Of a stretch of DNA of 45,833 nt, positions 38,978 to 45,714 are shown piece by piece. Source of the DNA: Chthoniobacter sp. (GTDB lineage: Bacteria > Verrucomicrobiota > Verrucomicrobiia > Chthoniobacterales > Chthoniobacteraceae); the NCBI GenBank assembly GCA_028293645.1, contig JAQGOK010000217.1:1-45833 (forward strand). The letters are read 5' to 3'. The notes beneath the pieces are model-generated. The model searched no databases and had not been told where the DNA came from. It saw only the letters and a list, made by a program, of their open reading frames with translations. The stretch's first letter is position 1. Each line of letters begins with the position of its first letter. The position numbers and the translations under genes are program-made.

Positions 38978-39245
38978 CAATGGACGTGATGGAATGGCTG
39001 CAAAGCCAACGCAAGCTGGACGGCGCTCTCTTGGTAGCCATGGGGGTTCGGCCGGTACAGCACGAGCATCTGGGGGCCTCGGTGGCGTTCCCCTACCGGG
39101 TCAACGGCAAGAACGTGGCGGCCAAGTTCCGCACGGTGGACAAGCGGTTCATGTCCAGCAAGGGCGTGAGCCGGCCCCTCTACAACATCGACGCGCTTTC
39201 GACGGATCAGGAACTTCCGGTCGTGATTACCGAGGGCGAAATTGA
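38781..39245 (+). CDS. Primase zinc-binding domain in a separate frame
   Basis: ATG 38781 starts a frame whose first 65 residues form a primase-type zinc finger: TLCPECSHLRRKKTQRC (Cys26, Cys29, Cys40) and LCHHCGWKMGE (Cys54, Cys57), with a CxxC-x24-CxxC spacing. Third-position G/C is high over 38781-38990. After that the frame reads through the helicase gene as low-complexity sequence to 39245 and is probably not functional there. In T7 gp4 this domain is fused to TOPRIM/helicase; here it is in a different frame from the helicase gene at 38974. See finding. Confidence 0.6.
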   Translation: MQSNHEILSKHRIEVRRQSGTVLTLCPECSHLRRKKTQRCLSVTFKPDGIVALCHHCGWKMGEYYDNGRDGMAAKPTQAGRRSLGSHGGSAGTARASGGLGGVPLPGQRQERGGQVPHGGQAVHVQQGREPAPLQHRRAFDGSGTSGRDYRGRN

Positions 39246-40398
39246 CTGCCTGAGCGTCATTCAGGCCGGGTTCCAGCGGTGCGTGAGCCTGCCGAACGGA
39301 TGGACAGCCCAAGGCAATGCGACTGAGCCACTTACAGAAGCCCTAGAGGCCCTCCAAGCCTCGCCGTACGTCATCGTAGCCGGAGACAATGACGAGGCTG
39401 GCGAGAGCCTCCCACGCGCTGTAGCAACCATCCTTGCGGGGCATGACGTGCGCTACGCCCAGTGGCCCGATGGCTGCAAGGACGCGAACGACGTTCTGAT
39501 GGTGCTGGGTGAGGGGGCGCTGGCGAAGTGCCTGAACGAGGCCAAGCGGATTGACCCGCCCGGTGGCGTCATCAGCGGGTTCTCGGACCTGCCGCCCTTG
39601 TCCCGTCAGCGTGTCCTCAAGATTGGCAAGGAGCCCTTCGACCGGGCGATTGCGCTGGAACTGGGGGAAGTGTCCGTGTGGACCGGCCTGCCCGGTCACG
39701 GCAAGTCAACGCTGGTGACCTGGGCGGCCGATGAGATTTCCAAGGCGGAAAAGGTCCGGGTCGGCATGATAGGGTTTGAAACCCATCCGTTCCGCATCAG
39801 GGACCAACTCTGCCGGTCGATGACGCACCGGGCTTGGAAGGCCCTGGGCGAGCAAGAGCGGGCTATGGTGTTGAAAGACCTGGATGCACGCTGGCGCATG
39901 GTGCATTCGTCCAGCGAGGCCGACCATCACCTTGGCTGGCTGCAACCCATGGTTCGGACGCTCGCGGTGCGGGACCGCTGCAAAATCATCGTCATCGACC
40001 CGTGGAACGAGTTGGAGCATCTGCCCGAGAAGGGCGAGAGCATGACCAGCTACATAAACTTCGCCCTGAAAACCATCCGCAACTGGGCCAAGGCGCTGGA
40101 AATCCATATCTGCATCGTCGCGCACCCGGCCAAAATCAAGCACGAGGGCAAGCCGCGGCCGCCTACGGGCTACGACGTGGCGGACTCTGCGGCGTTCTTC
40201 AACAAGCCGGGTCTGGGCATCACGGTCCACCCCGGCGACGAGGAACACGAGGTCCAAATCATCAACTGGAAAACGCGCGACACCATGCTCTACGGGGTGC
40301 AGCGCGGCACCATCACTGTCGAGTTCGCGCCGGCCTGGGGCTGCTACCGGGCCAAGGGCGAGATTGAACACCAAGCATCGTTGGAGTTGGGCGAATGA
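38974..40398 (+). CDS. TOPRIM primase and DnaB/T7 gp4-like helicase
   Basis: The 474-residue protein starts with a TOPRIM primase half: FPYRVNGKNVAAKFRTVDKRF, VITEGEIDC (Glu87, Glu89), IVAGDNDEAG (Asp138, Asp140), then a RecA-type helicase with Walker A GLPGHGKST (Lys244) and Walker B KIIVIDPWNE, and the typical VAHPAK motif. ATG 38974 has GGGGAG 6 bases upstream and overlaps the stop of the previous frame (ATGA). It lacks a zinc-binding domain, which is encoded just upstream in another frame. It should lay primers and unwind DNA for phage replication. Confidence 0.9.
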   Translation: MTMDVMEWLQSQRKLDGALLVAMGVRPVQHEHLGASVAFPYRVNGKNVAAKFRTVDKRFMSSKGVSRPLYNIDALSTDQELPVVITEGEIDCLSVIQAGFQRCVSLPNGWTAQGNATEPLTEALEALQASPYVIVAGDNDEAGESLPRAVATILAGHDVRYAQWPDGCKDANDVLMVLGEGALAKCLNEAKRIDPPGGVISGFSDLPPLSRQRVLKIGKEPFDRAIALELGEVSVWTGLPGHGKSTLVTWAADEISKAEKVRVGMIGFETHPFRIRDQLCRSMTHRAWKALGEQERAMVLKDLDARWRMVHSSSEADHHLGWLQPMVRTLAVRDRCKIIVIDPWNELEHLPEKGESMTSYINFALKTIRNWAKALEIHICIVAHPAKIKHEGKPRPPTGYDVADSAAFFNKPGLGITVHPGDEEHEVQIINWKTRDTMLYGVQRGTITVEFAPAWGCYRAKGEIEHQASLELGE

Positions 40399-40859
40399 CG
40401 CACGAAACCATGACAGACGCACCGCGCTACGTCCTGCTGAACGCGGGCGACGTGATTCAAGAGGGTGATGAGTGGTATGGGCATGGCGGCTGGCGACCAA
40501 CGCTAATCCCAGTCGGCATGAAACTTGGCGGTGGAGGCGGTCCCGTCCGCCGCGCCGACCTGTCGCCCCTCGCGGCTGTGGCGATGCGGGATGCGCTGAT
40601 GGACATCGCTGATCCCACGCGCCTTACGTCCTATGGCGACCCCGGCATTTTGCGTGAGCGGGCTTCTTTGGCGCTTGATGCCATCCCCACCCCCGACGCC
40701 CCGGCCCTGCTTGCTGCGGCGCTGCGGCTGCCCGAGGTGGCGCGGCTGGTCGCTGCTGTTGGTGGAGACTATGACTTCTGTATGCATGGCCCCAGACGTG
40801 AACCCGCACCAAACTGCGAAATTTGCGCCGCCCTCGCCGCCCTTGGGGGTACCGCATGA
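40395..40859 (+). CDS. Hypothetical protein after helicase
   Basis: The 154-residue protein has an N-terminal beta part (YVLLNAGDVIQEGDEWYGHGGWRPTLIPVGMKLG; an EGDEW motif is common in short phage proteins) and a C-terminal Cys pair (FCMHGPRREPAPNCEICAAL) that may bind zinc. ATG 40395 overlaps the helicase stop (ATGA) and its stop overlaps the next start. Function unknown. Confidence 0.6.
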   Translation: MTHETMTDAPRYVLLNAGDVIQEGDEWYGHGGWRPTLIPVGMKLGGGGGPVRRADLSPLAAVAMRDALMDIADPTRLTSYGDPGILRERASLALDAIPTPDAPALLAAALRLPEVARLVAAVGGDYDFCMHGPRREPAPNCEICAALAALGGTA

Positions 40860-41131
40860 CGCACGGCACCTTGGAACGCACCGACTGGCAGAACCTCGTC
40901 ACCGTGAGGCCCGGCCCTGTGCTGCATGTGTGGCGCAATGGGACCGAGTTCTGCAACGTGCCGCTCTCATTCACGGGCGCCCTGTCGCTCATCGGGCAAC
41001 TGACCACGGCCATGCAGATGGCGGGCATCAACAACGCCCTGCCCAGAGAGGGGCTGCCGGCATCCGAACACATCAACCTGCGGAATGCCGAGCGGGCGCC
41101 GTATGACCACATCGGGAGCAATGACGAATGA
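40856..41131 (+). CDS. Hypothetical small early protein
   Basis: The 91-residue product starts at ATG 40856 (ATGA with previous stop; the upstream in-frame start lies in the previous gene). The sequence WQNLVTVRPGPVLHVWRNGTEFCNVPLSFTGALSLIGQL looks like a compact alpha/beta fold; the tail is charged. It is co-transcribed with the replication genes. No family recognised. Confidence 0.55.
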   Translation: MTHGTLERTDWQNLVTVRPGPVLHVWRNGTEFCNVPLSFTGALSLIGQLTTAMQMAGINNALPREGLPASEHINLRNAERAPYDHIGSNDE

Positions 41132-41724
41132 ACGCACACACCAAGCCTGATTTGGTCAAGACCGCCTTTCACCTGTCGGGGTTCCTGACCGCAGAGCGCA
41201 AGGCTGGATTGCCAGACCTGTCTAGGCAGATAGCGGCGATTGAACTGCAACTGGCCGACCGCTTGAAAGGCGTGCCGGCGCCAGTGGACCCCAGGACCGA
41301 CACCACCAAGGCAGCACAAGCGGTGCGTATGTCAGAGCGGGCGGACCTGGTGCTGGAAATCATGTCGGTGCCCATCAGCAAGAACCAGATTGCCTACAAG
41401 CTGGGGATTTCCTCACAGCAAGCGGGCACATCGGTTCAACACCTGCTTTCCACCGGCCGGTGCGTCATTCACGAGAAGCGCGGCCATTACTGGTCCTACG
41501 TCAGCGTAGAGGGGCAGAAGCTCATCGAGGCAGAGTTGCGCAAGCGCGAGGCGCAACTGGCAAAAGAGGCCCAGCGGGACCGCCCCAAGACCCCGGCTGA
41601 CATAAAGCGGGATGAGATGCACACGATGTTCAAGCTGGGCATGAGCGCGCGTGAAATCGCAATCCACATGAAACTGAGCCGCGCGTCCGTGGCGAACATG
41701 CTGAGAAAATCGAGGGCAACATGA
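41128..41724 (+). CDS. DNA-binding protein with two helix-turn-helix parts, candidate regulator
   Basis: The 198-residue protein has a winged-helix-like domain (ADLVLEIMSVPISKNQIAYKLGISSQQAGTSVQHLLSTGRCVIHEKRGHYWSYV) and a C-terminal helix-turn-helix (HTMFKLGMSAREIAIHMKLSRASVANMLRKSR). A charged linker separates them. It is near the end of the rightward early operon, the position of late regulators such as lambda Q in other phages. Any role at the GTGCATTGGC promoters is inference. ATGA overlaps on both sides. Confidence 0.65.
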   Translation: MNAHTKPDLVKTAFHLSGFLTAERKAGLPDLSRQIAAIELQLADRLKGVPAPVDPRTDTTKAAQAVRMSERADLVLEIMSVPISKNQIAYKLGISSQQAGTSVQHLLSTGRCVIHEKRGHYWSYVSVEGQKLIEAELRKREAQLAKEAQRDRPKTPADIKRDEMHTMFKLGMSAREIAIHMKLSRASVANMLRKSRAT

Positions 41725-42221
41725 GCATTGACGTTAAATTTCTGGGCAAGTTGCAGGCTGCGGGGTGGTGGATTGTCAGCGCGGACGAGAATTGCGCCAA
41801 GTGTGCCTGCCGGCGCGTGGGGTGCGGGCTCAAGGTGACCTTCAACCGCAATTCCTACGTGCCGCAGACCGAATTGGCCGATACGCAATGGCAGGAATAC
41901 GAACTTGGGTCGTTCGATGATGACCGCAAGTTTCTGCGGGCGCGGCGGGTAGCTTTGGGACTGGCAATCAACGAGGTCGAGGGGTCTGCCGGTATGTCGC
42001 CAGACTTCCTCGCCAAGTTTGAGAAGGACAATCCGTCAAAACTGCCCAACGCCCAGACCTACAAGGAATGGATGCAGGTGCTAGGCTACAAGTTGTTCGC
42101 GCGCCCGGCAGAACTGCCCCGGATTACGCTTCGGACGATTGAGGAAACTCGGGTTCGGACTGCGGCTCGGGCGAATATGAACCAGTATCTTGCGAAGCGG
42201 CGGCAAGCTGCGTCTGAATGA
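41721..42221 (+). CDS. Cys-rich N-terminus plus helix-turn-helix protein
   Basis: The 166-residue product opens with a Cys cluster (ENCAKCACRRVGCGLKV, residues 24-40) that could bind zinc, then an XRE-like region (FLRARRVALGLAINEVEGSAGMSPDFLAKFEKDN, AQTYKEWMQVLGYKLFARPAEL). It is the last gene of the rightward early operon and converges with the leftward gene at 42124, overlapping by 98 bases. A transcription regulator is likely; its target is not visible. Confidence 0.65.
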   Translation: MSIDVKFLGKLQAAGWWIVSADENCAKCACRRVGCGLKVTFNRNSYVPQTELADTQWQEYELGSFDDDRKFLRARRVALGLAINEVEGSAGMSPDFLAKFEKDNPSKLPNAQTYKEWMQVLGYKLFARPAELPRITLRTIEETRVRTAARANMNQYLAKRRQAASE

Positions 42222-42555
42222 AGCGGGGGAGCCTCTGGCCTATGGTCGCAAGAGTTCTTCCCGCAAGTGAGAGTTGCTGGCAGGCGGCGGAAAGTTGTTC
42301 CGGGAGCGCCTCGAGGTCCGCGAAAAGTTTTGCCGCGTACTGCTCGCTGTTCAGCCAGGCGTCTAGCGTGTACAAGACCGTGCAGGGGACGTTGTGCTTG
42401 GACTTCCAGCGGGACACGGTGACGCTGGTTGTCTCGAACGCCTCGGCGGCCACAACCCCGTAATTTCCCCGGCCCCAGTAGGCGGTTGCCATCTCGTCAA
42501 ATAGTCTGGTTCGCGCTTCGGGCGTCATGGCGCGCAAGTCGGCAGGTGTCAGCAT
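42124..42555 (-). CDS. Hypothetical protein with helix-turn-helix-like segment
   Basis: The 143-residue protein contains YWGRGNYGVVAAEAFETTSVTVSRWKSKHNVPCTVLYTLDAWLNS, where AAEAFETTSVTVSRWKSKH has helix-turn-helix character, and a Gln/Leu-rich helical C-terminus ending in an acidic Ser/Pro tail. It is the last gene of the leftward operon that begins at 44695. Its 3' 98 bases overlap the convergent regulator gene. It may be a repressor-like accessory. Confidence 0.55.
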   Translation of the reverse strand: MLTPADLRAMTPEARTRLFDEMATAYWGRGNYGVVAAEAFETTSVTVSRWKSKHNVPCTVLYTLDAWLNSEQYAAKLFADLEALPEQLSAACQQLSLAGRTLATIGQRLPRFIQTQLAAASQDTGSYSPEPQSEPEFPQSSEA

Positions 42556-42646
42556 GGGGTTGCTCCTTCATCGGTTTCAATGGTAAAGCCAGACCGCCCG
42601 TGAGGGTGATCTGGCCGGATCGGGGCGGGCGTGTGGTGCGTCCGTC

Positions 42647-42673
42647 CCACCGGGCTAAAGTTCTTCCCGGTGG
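42647..42673. repeat. Inverted repeat CCACCGGG/CCCGGTGG
   Basis: CCACCGGG (42647-42654) pairs with CCCGGTGG (42666-42673) around an 11-base loop at the 3' end of the small gene on the minus strand. On the minus strand no T-run follows. It overlaps one of the AGTTCTTCCCG repeats in the loop. It may be an mRNA stability hairpin. Confidence 0.5.
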
Positions 42674-42873
42674 TTGCTGTCCCAGAGGAACGTGAAAATC
42701 TGGGTGACAAGGTTTTCGGCGGCGTCGGTGTTGTTCACCTTCAAGCCGTACTGCTCCGCGACAACGCGGACAGCCTCAAAGGCGGCGTTTGTCGCCTCGG
42801 CATAGACAGTTGGCCGGGACCGCTCGTTGTGGGCTTCGTACTGTGCGCGGGCTTCTTTGTTGGTGATGGTCAT
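42655..42873 (-). CDS. Hypothetical 72-residue protein
   Basis: The product starts at ATG 42873 with AAGGA about 10 bases before it. It is a compact helical protein (EARAQYEAHNERSRPTVYAEATNAAFEAVRVVAEQYGLKVNNTDAAENLVTQIFTFLWD) ending in HREEL. The upstream in-frame start at 42945 has no ribosome site and overlaps a possible micro-gene. Function unknown. Member of the leftward operon. Confidence 0.6.
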   Translation of the reverse strand: MTITNKEARAQYEAHNERSRPTVYAEATNAAFEAVRVVAEQYGLKVNNTDAAENLVTQIFTFLWDSNHREEL

Positions 42874-42877
42874 AGCG

Positions 42878-42964
42878 TCATTCCTTCTGCTGGGGTGGGG
42901 GCGGCGACGGCAGGGATACCGACAACCGCTTGATATACGAGGCAAGGCGTAGGGTCTGGCTCAT
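42878..42964 (-). CDS. Possible 28-residue micro-gene
   Basis: ATG 42964 to stop 42878-42880 encodes MSQTLRLASYIKRLSVSLPSP followed by Pro and Gln residues, ending KE. The only ribosome-site-like sequence is GGGGCG, weak. It fits neatly in the 106-base gap between two leftward genes. I keep it as possible only. Confidence 0.25.
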   Translation of the reverse strand: MSQTLRLASYIKRLSVSLPSPPPPQQKE

Positions 42965-42979
42965 TCTGCGCCCCAAGTC

Positions 42980-43384
42980 CTACCAGAGAGACAGTTGCGC
43001 TGTGTGGCGGCCTTTTGTGGGGGCCTCACGCTCGCAGCCGGGGATTACGAGCTGGACACCAGCGGGTGTAAGTTCTTCCCGAAAGCCGGGGGAAAGTTCT
43101 TCCAGGGCGGGCGGGATAGCTGCCAGCACGGCCTCGGTCATTGCCTGCGGGTTGTCCCAGTGGTCGCGCTGGTCAATCTCGGCCAAGTTCTGAAAGCCTG
43201 CGTCCACAATCAGATACCGCATACGGGGGCAGGGGCCGATGTTGTAGGTCCGGTATCCATCCGACAAGCTGCCGGCCGGGTGTGTGCGGCGGCGTAGCTG
43301 CAAGGTGCCAGTGGCGGCGCGAAATATGGTGTCGGGGCGTTTTGCCAGTAGGTCAAAAGCCTGCTCGCATGTGTTCTTGGTCAT
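42980..43384 (-). CDS. Hypothetical 134-residue protein
   Basis: ATG 43384 overlaps the upstream stop (ATGA). The product has a helical N-terminus (CEQAFDLLAKRPDTIFRAATG), an Arg/Gly turn region (LRRRTHPAGSLSDGYRTYN), a beta core (IGPCPRMRYLIVDAGFQNLAEID) and an acidic C-terminal half (ALEELSPGFREELTPAGVQLVIPG). No family recognised. Part of the leftward small-gene operon. Confidence 0.6.
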   Translation of the reverse strand: MTKNTCEQAFDLLAKRPDTIFRAATGTLQLRRRTHPAGSLSDGYRTYNIGPCPRMRYLIVDAGFQNLAEIDQRDHWDNPQAMTEAVLAAIPPALEELSPGFREELTPAGVQLVIPGCEREAPTKGRHTAQLSLW

Positions 43385-43584
43385 TGCCCCGCCCCCCTGA
43401 TACCAACCCGCTCGGCGTCGGCCTGGGTGCAAAGCTGGGTGCGGCCGGTGGCGTCATAGGTGGCAAAGCCGTCAACCTCTATCCGCTTGCCTGCGGCGTC
43501 ATAAGCAAAGATGCCCTGCACGCGGTAAGCGCCAATCGGGCCGTCTTTCTGGATGGGTGCGGGGGTGGTCGGTGTCTTAGCCAT
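43381..43584 (-). CDS. Hypothetical 67-residue protein
   Basis: ATG 43584 has GGAGAG upstream. The sequence (APIQKDGPIGAYRVQGIFAYDAAGKRIEVDGFATYDATGRTQLCTQADAERVGI) suggests a small beta-strand protein. The longer frame to 43800 crosses another gene and is rejected. Function unknown. It overlaps the next gene by ATGA. Confidence 0.6.
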   Translation of the reverse strand: MAKTPTTPAPIQKDGPIGAYRVQGIFAYDAAGKRIEVDGFATYDATGRTQLCTQADAERVGIRGAGQ

Positions 43585-43667
43585 GGTGGTCTCTCCTGTG
43601 GTGTTGTGGTGTGTCTGCGTGGTTGGCGCATTGTGGAAGGGCCTGGGGCGGCCCCTCGGGCAATGGG

Positions 43668-43841
43668 TCACTCGTATGACAACAGGTCGCCGTGTTCGTC
43701 TATCGCCATGGTTTCGCTGATCGCCACGAATGACGTGCCGCGACCATTGCCCATGGTGCTTGCATCCCAATGGCAGAACGCGGCGTCCTCGGTCTGGCAT
43801 TCGGGCAAGATGTGCATCAGGATTAGGAAAAGCGTTTTCAT
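43668..43841 (-). CDS. 57-residue protein with hydrophobic N-terminus
   Basis: ATG 43841 to stop 43668-43670 encodes 57 residues: MKTLFLILMHILPEC, then an acidic/aromatic part (QTEDAAFCHWDASTMGNGRG) and FVAISETMAIDEHGDLL. AAGGA lies 8 bases upstream. The first 12 residues could be a signal or membrane anchor. It falls between two leftward genes with good ribosome sites, so it looks real. Confidence 0.55.
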   Translation of the reverse strand: MKTLFLILMHILPECQTEDAAFCHWDASTMGNGRGTSFVAISETMAIDEHGDLLSYE

Positions 43842-43859
43842 CGGTCTATCCTTTCAGGT

Positions 43860-43967
43860 TCAAGGGGTGAGCCACAGCCCAGCCCACAACAGGGCGAAAA
43901 GGGCTATGACGGCTAAAGCATCGGCAAAAAGGGCCAGTAGGGTGAGCAGGTCGGCAAGGTCACGCAT
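43860..43967 (-). CDS. 35-residue membrane micro-protein
   Basis: ATG 43967 to stop 43860-43862 encodes MRDLADLLTLLALFADALAV followed by IALFALLWAGLWLTP, one long hydrophobic segment with a charged N-terminus. It overlaps the upstream gene by 8 bases. A membrane micro-protein of unknown role; it may act in host membrane or lysis control. Confidence 0.5.
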   Translation of the reverse strand: MRDLADLLTLLALFADALAVIALFALLWAGLWLTP

Positions 43968-44337
43968 GGGCCGGTGCCTCTGCGGGTTCCCATGCTTCAA
44001 TCAACTCGCAAAGCTTGGTTTCAATCCGGGCGCGCATTTCCCCGTAGGCAATGATGGTGCCGAGTTTGTCGTAGGTGACTTCCTCGGGCATCCCGGTATC
44101 TTCAAGGAAAGCCTCGCCTTGGTCCGTGTTGCAGTGTGCGCAAAGCATGTGGGCCTTGAAGGTATAGATGACCCACTCGTGCCCATCTGCTGCCTCATGG
44201 GCGCGGTCCTGCATGGTGTCGCGGCGGTCCTCTGCGGTTTCGTCGCCAGCGTCGGTCATCACCTCGTCAAATATGTCTTGCGCCAGTTGGTCGCATTCAC
44301 GGGTGAGCATGTAGTCGTTGATTTGAAAGTCGGTCAT
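43960..44337 (-). CDS. Hypothetical acidic protein with CxxC
   Basis: The 125-residue product starts at ATG 44337 with AAGGA upstream. It has an acidic helical N-terminal half (FDEVMTDAGDETAEDRRDTMQDRAHEAADG) and FKAHMLCAHCNTDQGEAFLED, where CAHC may bind zinc. Function unknown. The longer frame to 44547 is shadow. Part of the leftward operon. Confidence 0.6.
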   Translation of the reverse strand: MTDFQINDYMLTRECDQLAQDIFDEVMTDAGDETAEDRRDTMQDRAHEAADGHEWVIYTFKAHMLCAHCNTDQGEAFLEDTGMPEEVTYDKLGTIIAYGEMRARIETKLCELIEAWEPAEAPAHA

Positions 44338-44383
44338 TGGTTCAATCCTTTGTTGGGTTGGTTCATGGTTGGCCCATGGGATG

Positions 44384-44402
44384 CCTGCCCGTGTAGGGCA
44401 GG
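44384..44402. repeat. Hairpin CCTGCCC/GGGCAGG
   Basis: CCTGCCC (44384-44390) and GGGCAGG (44396-44402) around GTGTA. It lies in the gap between the first two genes of the leftward operon. No T-run follows on either strand. It may be a weak pause or mRNA processing site. Confidence 0.45.
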
Positions 44403-44413
44403 TCACCGATAGG

Positions 44414-44695
44414 TCAGGCGGCGCAGGGGTAGCGGTGGCCGTCCAGCAAGCCGCAGCAGGGGCATTCGGTGGGAGCATTGCGTGCTGCCTCCAAGACAGT
44501 TGCGGCGCGTTCTGCCCGGTTTGCGTTCTCAATGATGCAGGCGGCACGAGCGCGTTCTACCTCTGCATATTCACGCAAGGCGACAGCGGCAGAGCGTCCG
44601 GGGGCAAGGCGCACATCAAACTGGACGCCACATTCCTTGATGCAGGCATAGGCAGATGCGCCAATGATGAGTCGAACTTGGGTATCGTAAGTCAT
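44414..44695 (-). CDS. First gene of leftward small-gene operon
   Basis: ATG 44695, with AAAGGA before it, starts a 93-residue protein with a helical middle (RLAPGRSAAVALREYAEVERARAACIIENANRAERAATVLEAARN) and a C-terminal CPCCGLLDGH that may bind zinc. The first residues (TYDTQVRLIIGASAYACIKECGVQFD) read as a beta/alpha fold. It is the first gene after the putative leftward promoter at 44747. Function unknown. Confidence 0.6.
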   Translation of the reverse strand: MTYDTQVRLIIGASAYACIKECGVQFDVRLAPGRSAAVALREYAEVERARAACIIENANRAERAATVLEAARNAPTECPCCGLLDGHRYPCAA

Positions 44696-44746
44696 GGGGT
44701 GTTTCCTTTGTGGTGGCGGTGTGGTGTTCCGCGTTTCGATAAGATG

Positions 44747-44774
44747 AATGTACACCAATCTGCAAGGCCGTCAA
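44747..44774 (-). promoter_or_regulatory. Putative promoter of leftward small-gene operon
   Basis: On the minus strand TTGACG (44774-44769) and TACATT (44752-44747) are spaced by 16 bases. A start near 44740 gives a leader of about 45 bases before ATG 44695. The region is between two divergent genes and is AT-richer than its surroundings. Confidence 0.6.
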
Positions 44775-44885
44775 GGGGGTATATTAACAAAATGATACGA
44801 CAGCGGATGAATAGTTGCTGGTGCATGGGATGGTGCCGCCTGCTCGGTCAGATTGACCCCAGAAACAGCTATAGGACGCACCACC

Positions 44886-45392
44886 ATGACCACATCCAAA
44901 GCCATCAGTAAGAACGGCGCAGCCGGTCCCTGGGCGGCACAACCACCAAGGATGAGGGGCGCACTAGCCAAAGCCATCGACCTGATTGCTACAAAGGGGA
45001 AAACACAGAACCAAGCTGCCGAGATGGTAGGGATGCACTACACCAGCCTGTCACGCGCCCTAGCCAAACCAGAGGTGCGGGCATACCTCGATGCAAGGAA
45101 AGCCCAATACAGCTTGGATGCAGACGCCCTGCGAGGTGTAGCACGGTCCCTTGCCATCCATGTAGGGATTGACCTGATGAACACGGCGCAGTCAGAGGCT
45201 GTAAAGGCCAAGATGGTCGAGTTCTTCGCGGGTGAGGGGCGCCAACCCCTTGTAAACGTTAGCATAAATGGCCCTGCTCCATCCGCATACACGTTCACTA
45301 AACCGGACCACATAGACGCAACGCCTGATATGCCATCAGGGGTAGAGGATGCACAAGTGGTTGATAATAAAGAACAATCGGATGATGTCTGA
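44886..45392 (+). CDS. Small terminase subunit
   Basis: The 168-residue protein has a helix-turn-helix-like region (LIATKGKTQNQAAEMVGMHYTSLSRALAKPEVRAYLDARK) typical of phage small terminases, which recognise the packaging site. The C-terminus is acidic and Ser/Pro-rich. ATG 44886 has AGGA upstream; TTG 44853 is an in-frame alternative. It precedes the large terminase by 322 bases of repeat-rich sequence. Confidence 0.8.
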   Translation: MTTSKAISKNGAAGPWAAQPPRMRGALAKAIDLIATKGKTQNQAAEMVGMHYTSLSRALAKPEVRAYLDARKAQYSLDADALRGVARSLAIHVGIDLMNTAQSEAVKAKMVEFFAGEGRQPLVNVSINGPAPSAYTFTKPDHIDATPDMPSGVEDAQVVDNKEQSDDV

Positions 45393-45714
45393 ACGCTGGC
45401 CCGTTCAGAGTACGCGCAAGTGTGCGCACATGCACACCCAGGGGCATACGCGCATGATGCCTGCGCATACACGCACACACACCCAGGCACGCGCGCGAGG
45501 GGGGTGGGGGGGAAAATCGGGGCGGCGCAGTCTATACTCGACTCCCCCTCTCTCGAAAATTTTTGTTATCATTTCTCCCACCCCCAATTTTTTTTGTTAT
45601 GCTCTTTTTGGGGTCGGGTGTCGGAAATCTCGGGGGTTATACCAAGCTTACGGGGGTTTACCGGCAGAATGGGGCTGTTTTGCGTAACGTTATGGCAAGG
45701 TTGGGGCTGTTTTT
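45393..45714. other. Repeat-rich gap between terminase genes, packaging-site candidate
   Basis: No credible gene is present in these 322 bases. Paired repeats occur: ACACCCAGG (45434-45442, 45479-45487) in a stretch of alternating purine/pyrimidine; TTTTTGTTAT (45560-45569, 45591-45600); CGGGGGTTA-like (45631, 45651); and TGGGGCTGTTTT (45670-45681, 45702-45713). A poly-G block (45498-45512) is also present. Position and repeats suggest a cos or pac site or a late control region; nothing shows which. The open frames here are low-complexity. Confidence 0.55.

Noticed and set aside
43141-44412. Long 423-residue plus-strand open frame
   Set aside because: It runs opposite at least six small leftward genes with good ribosome sites. 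Its translation has no sensible domain and is Cys/Gly-rich. It is a shadow of GC-rich coding DNA.
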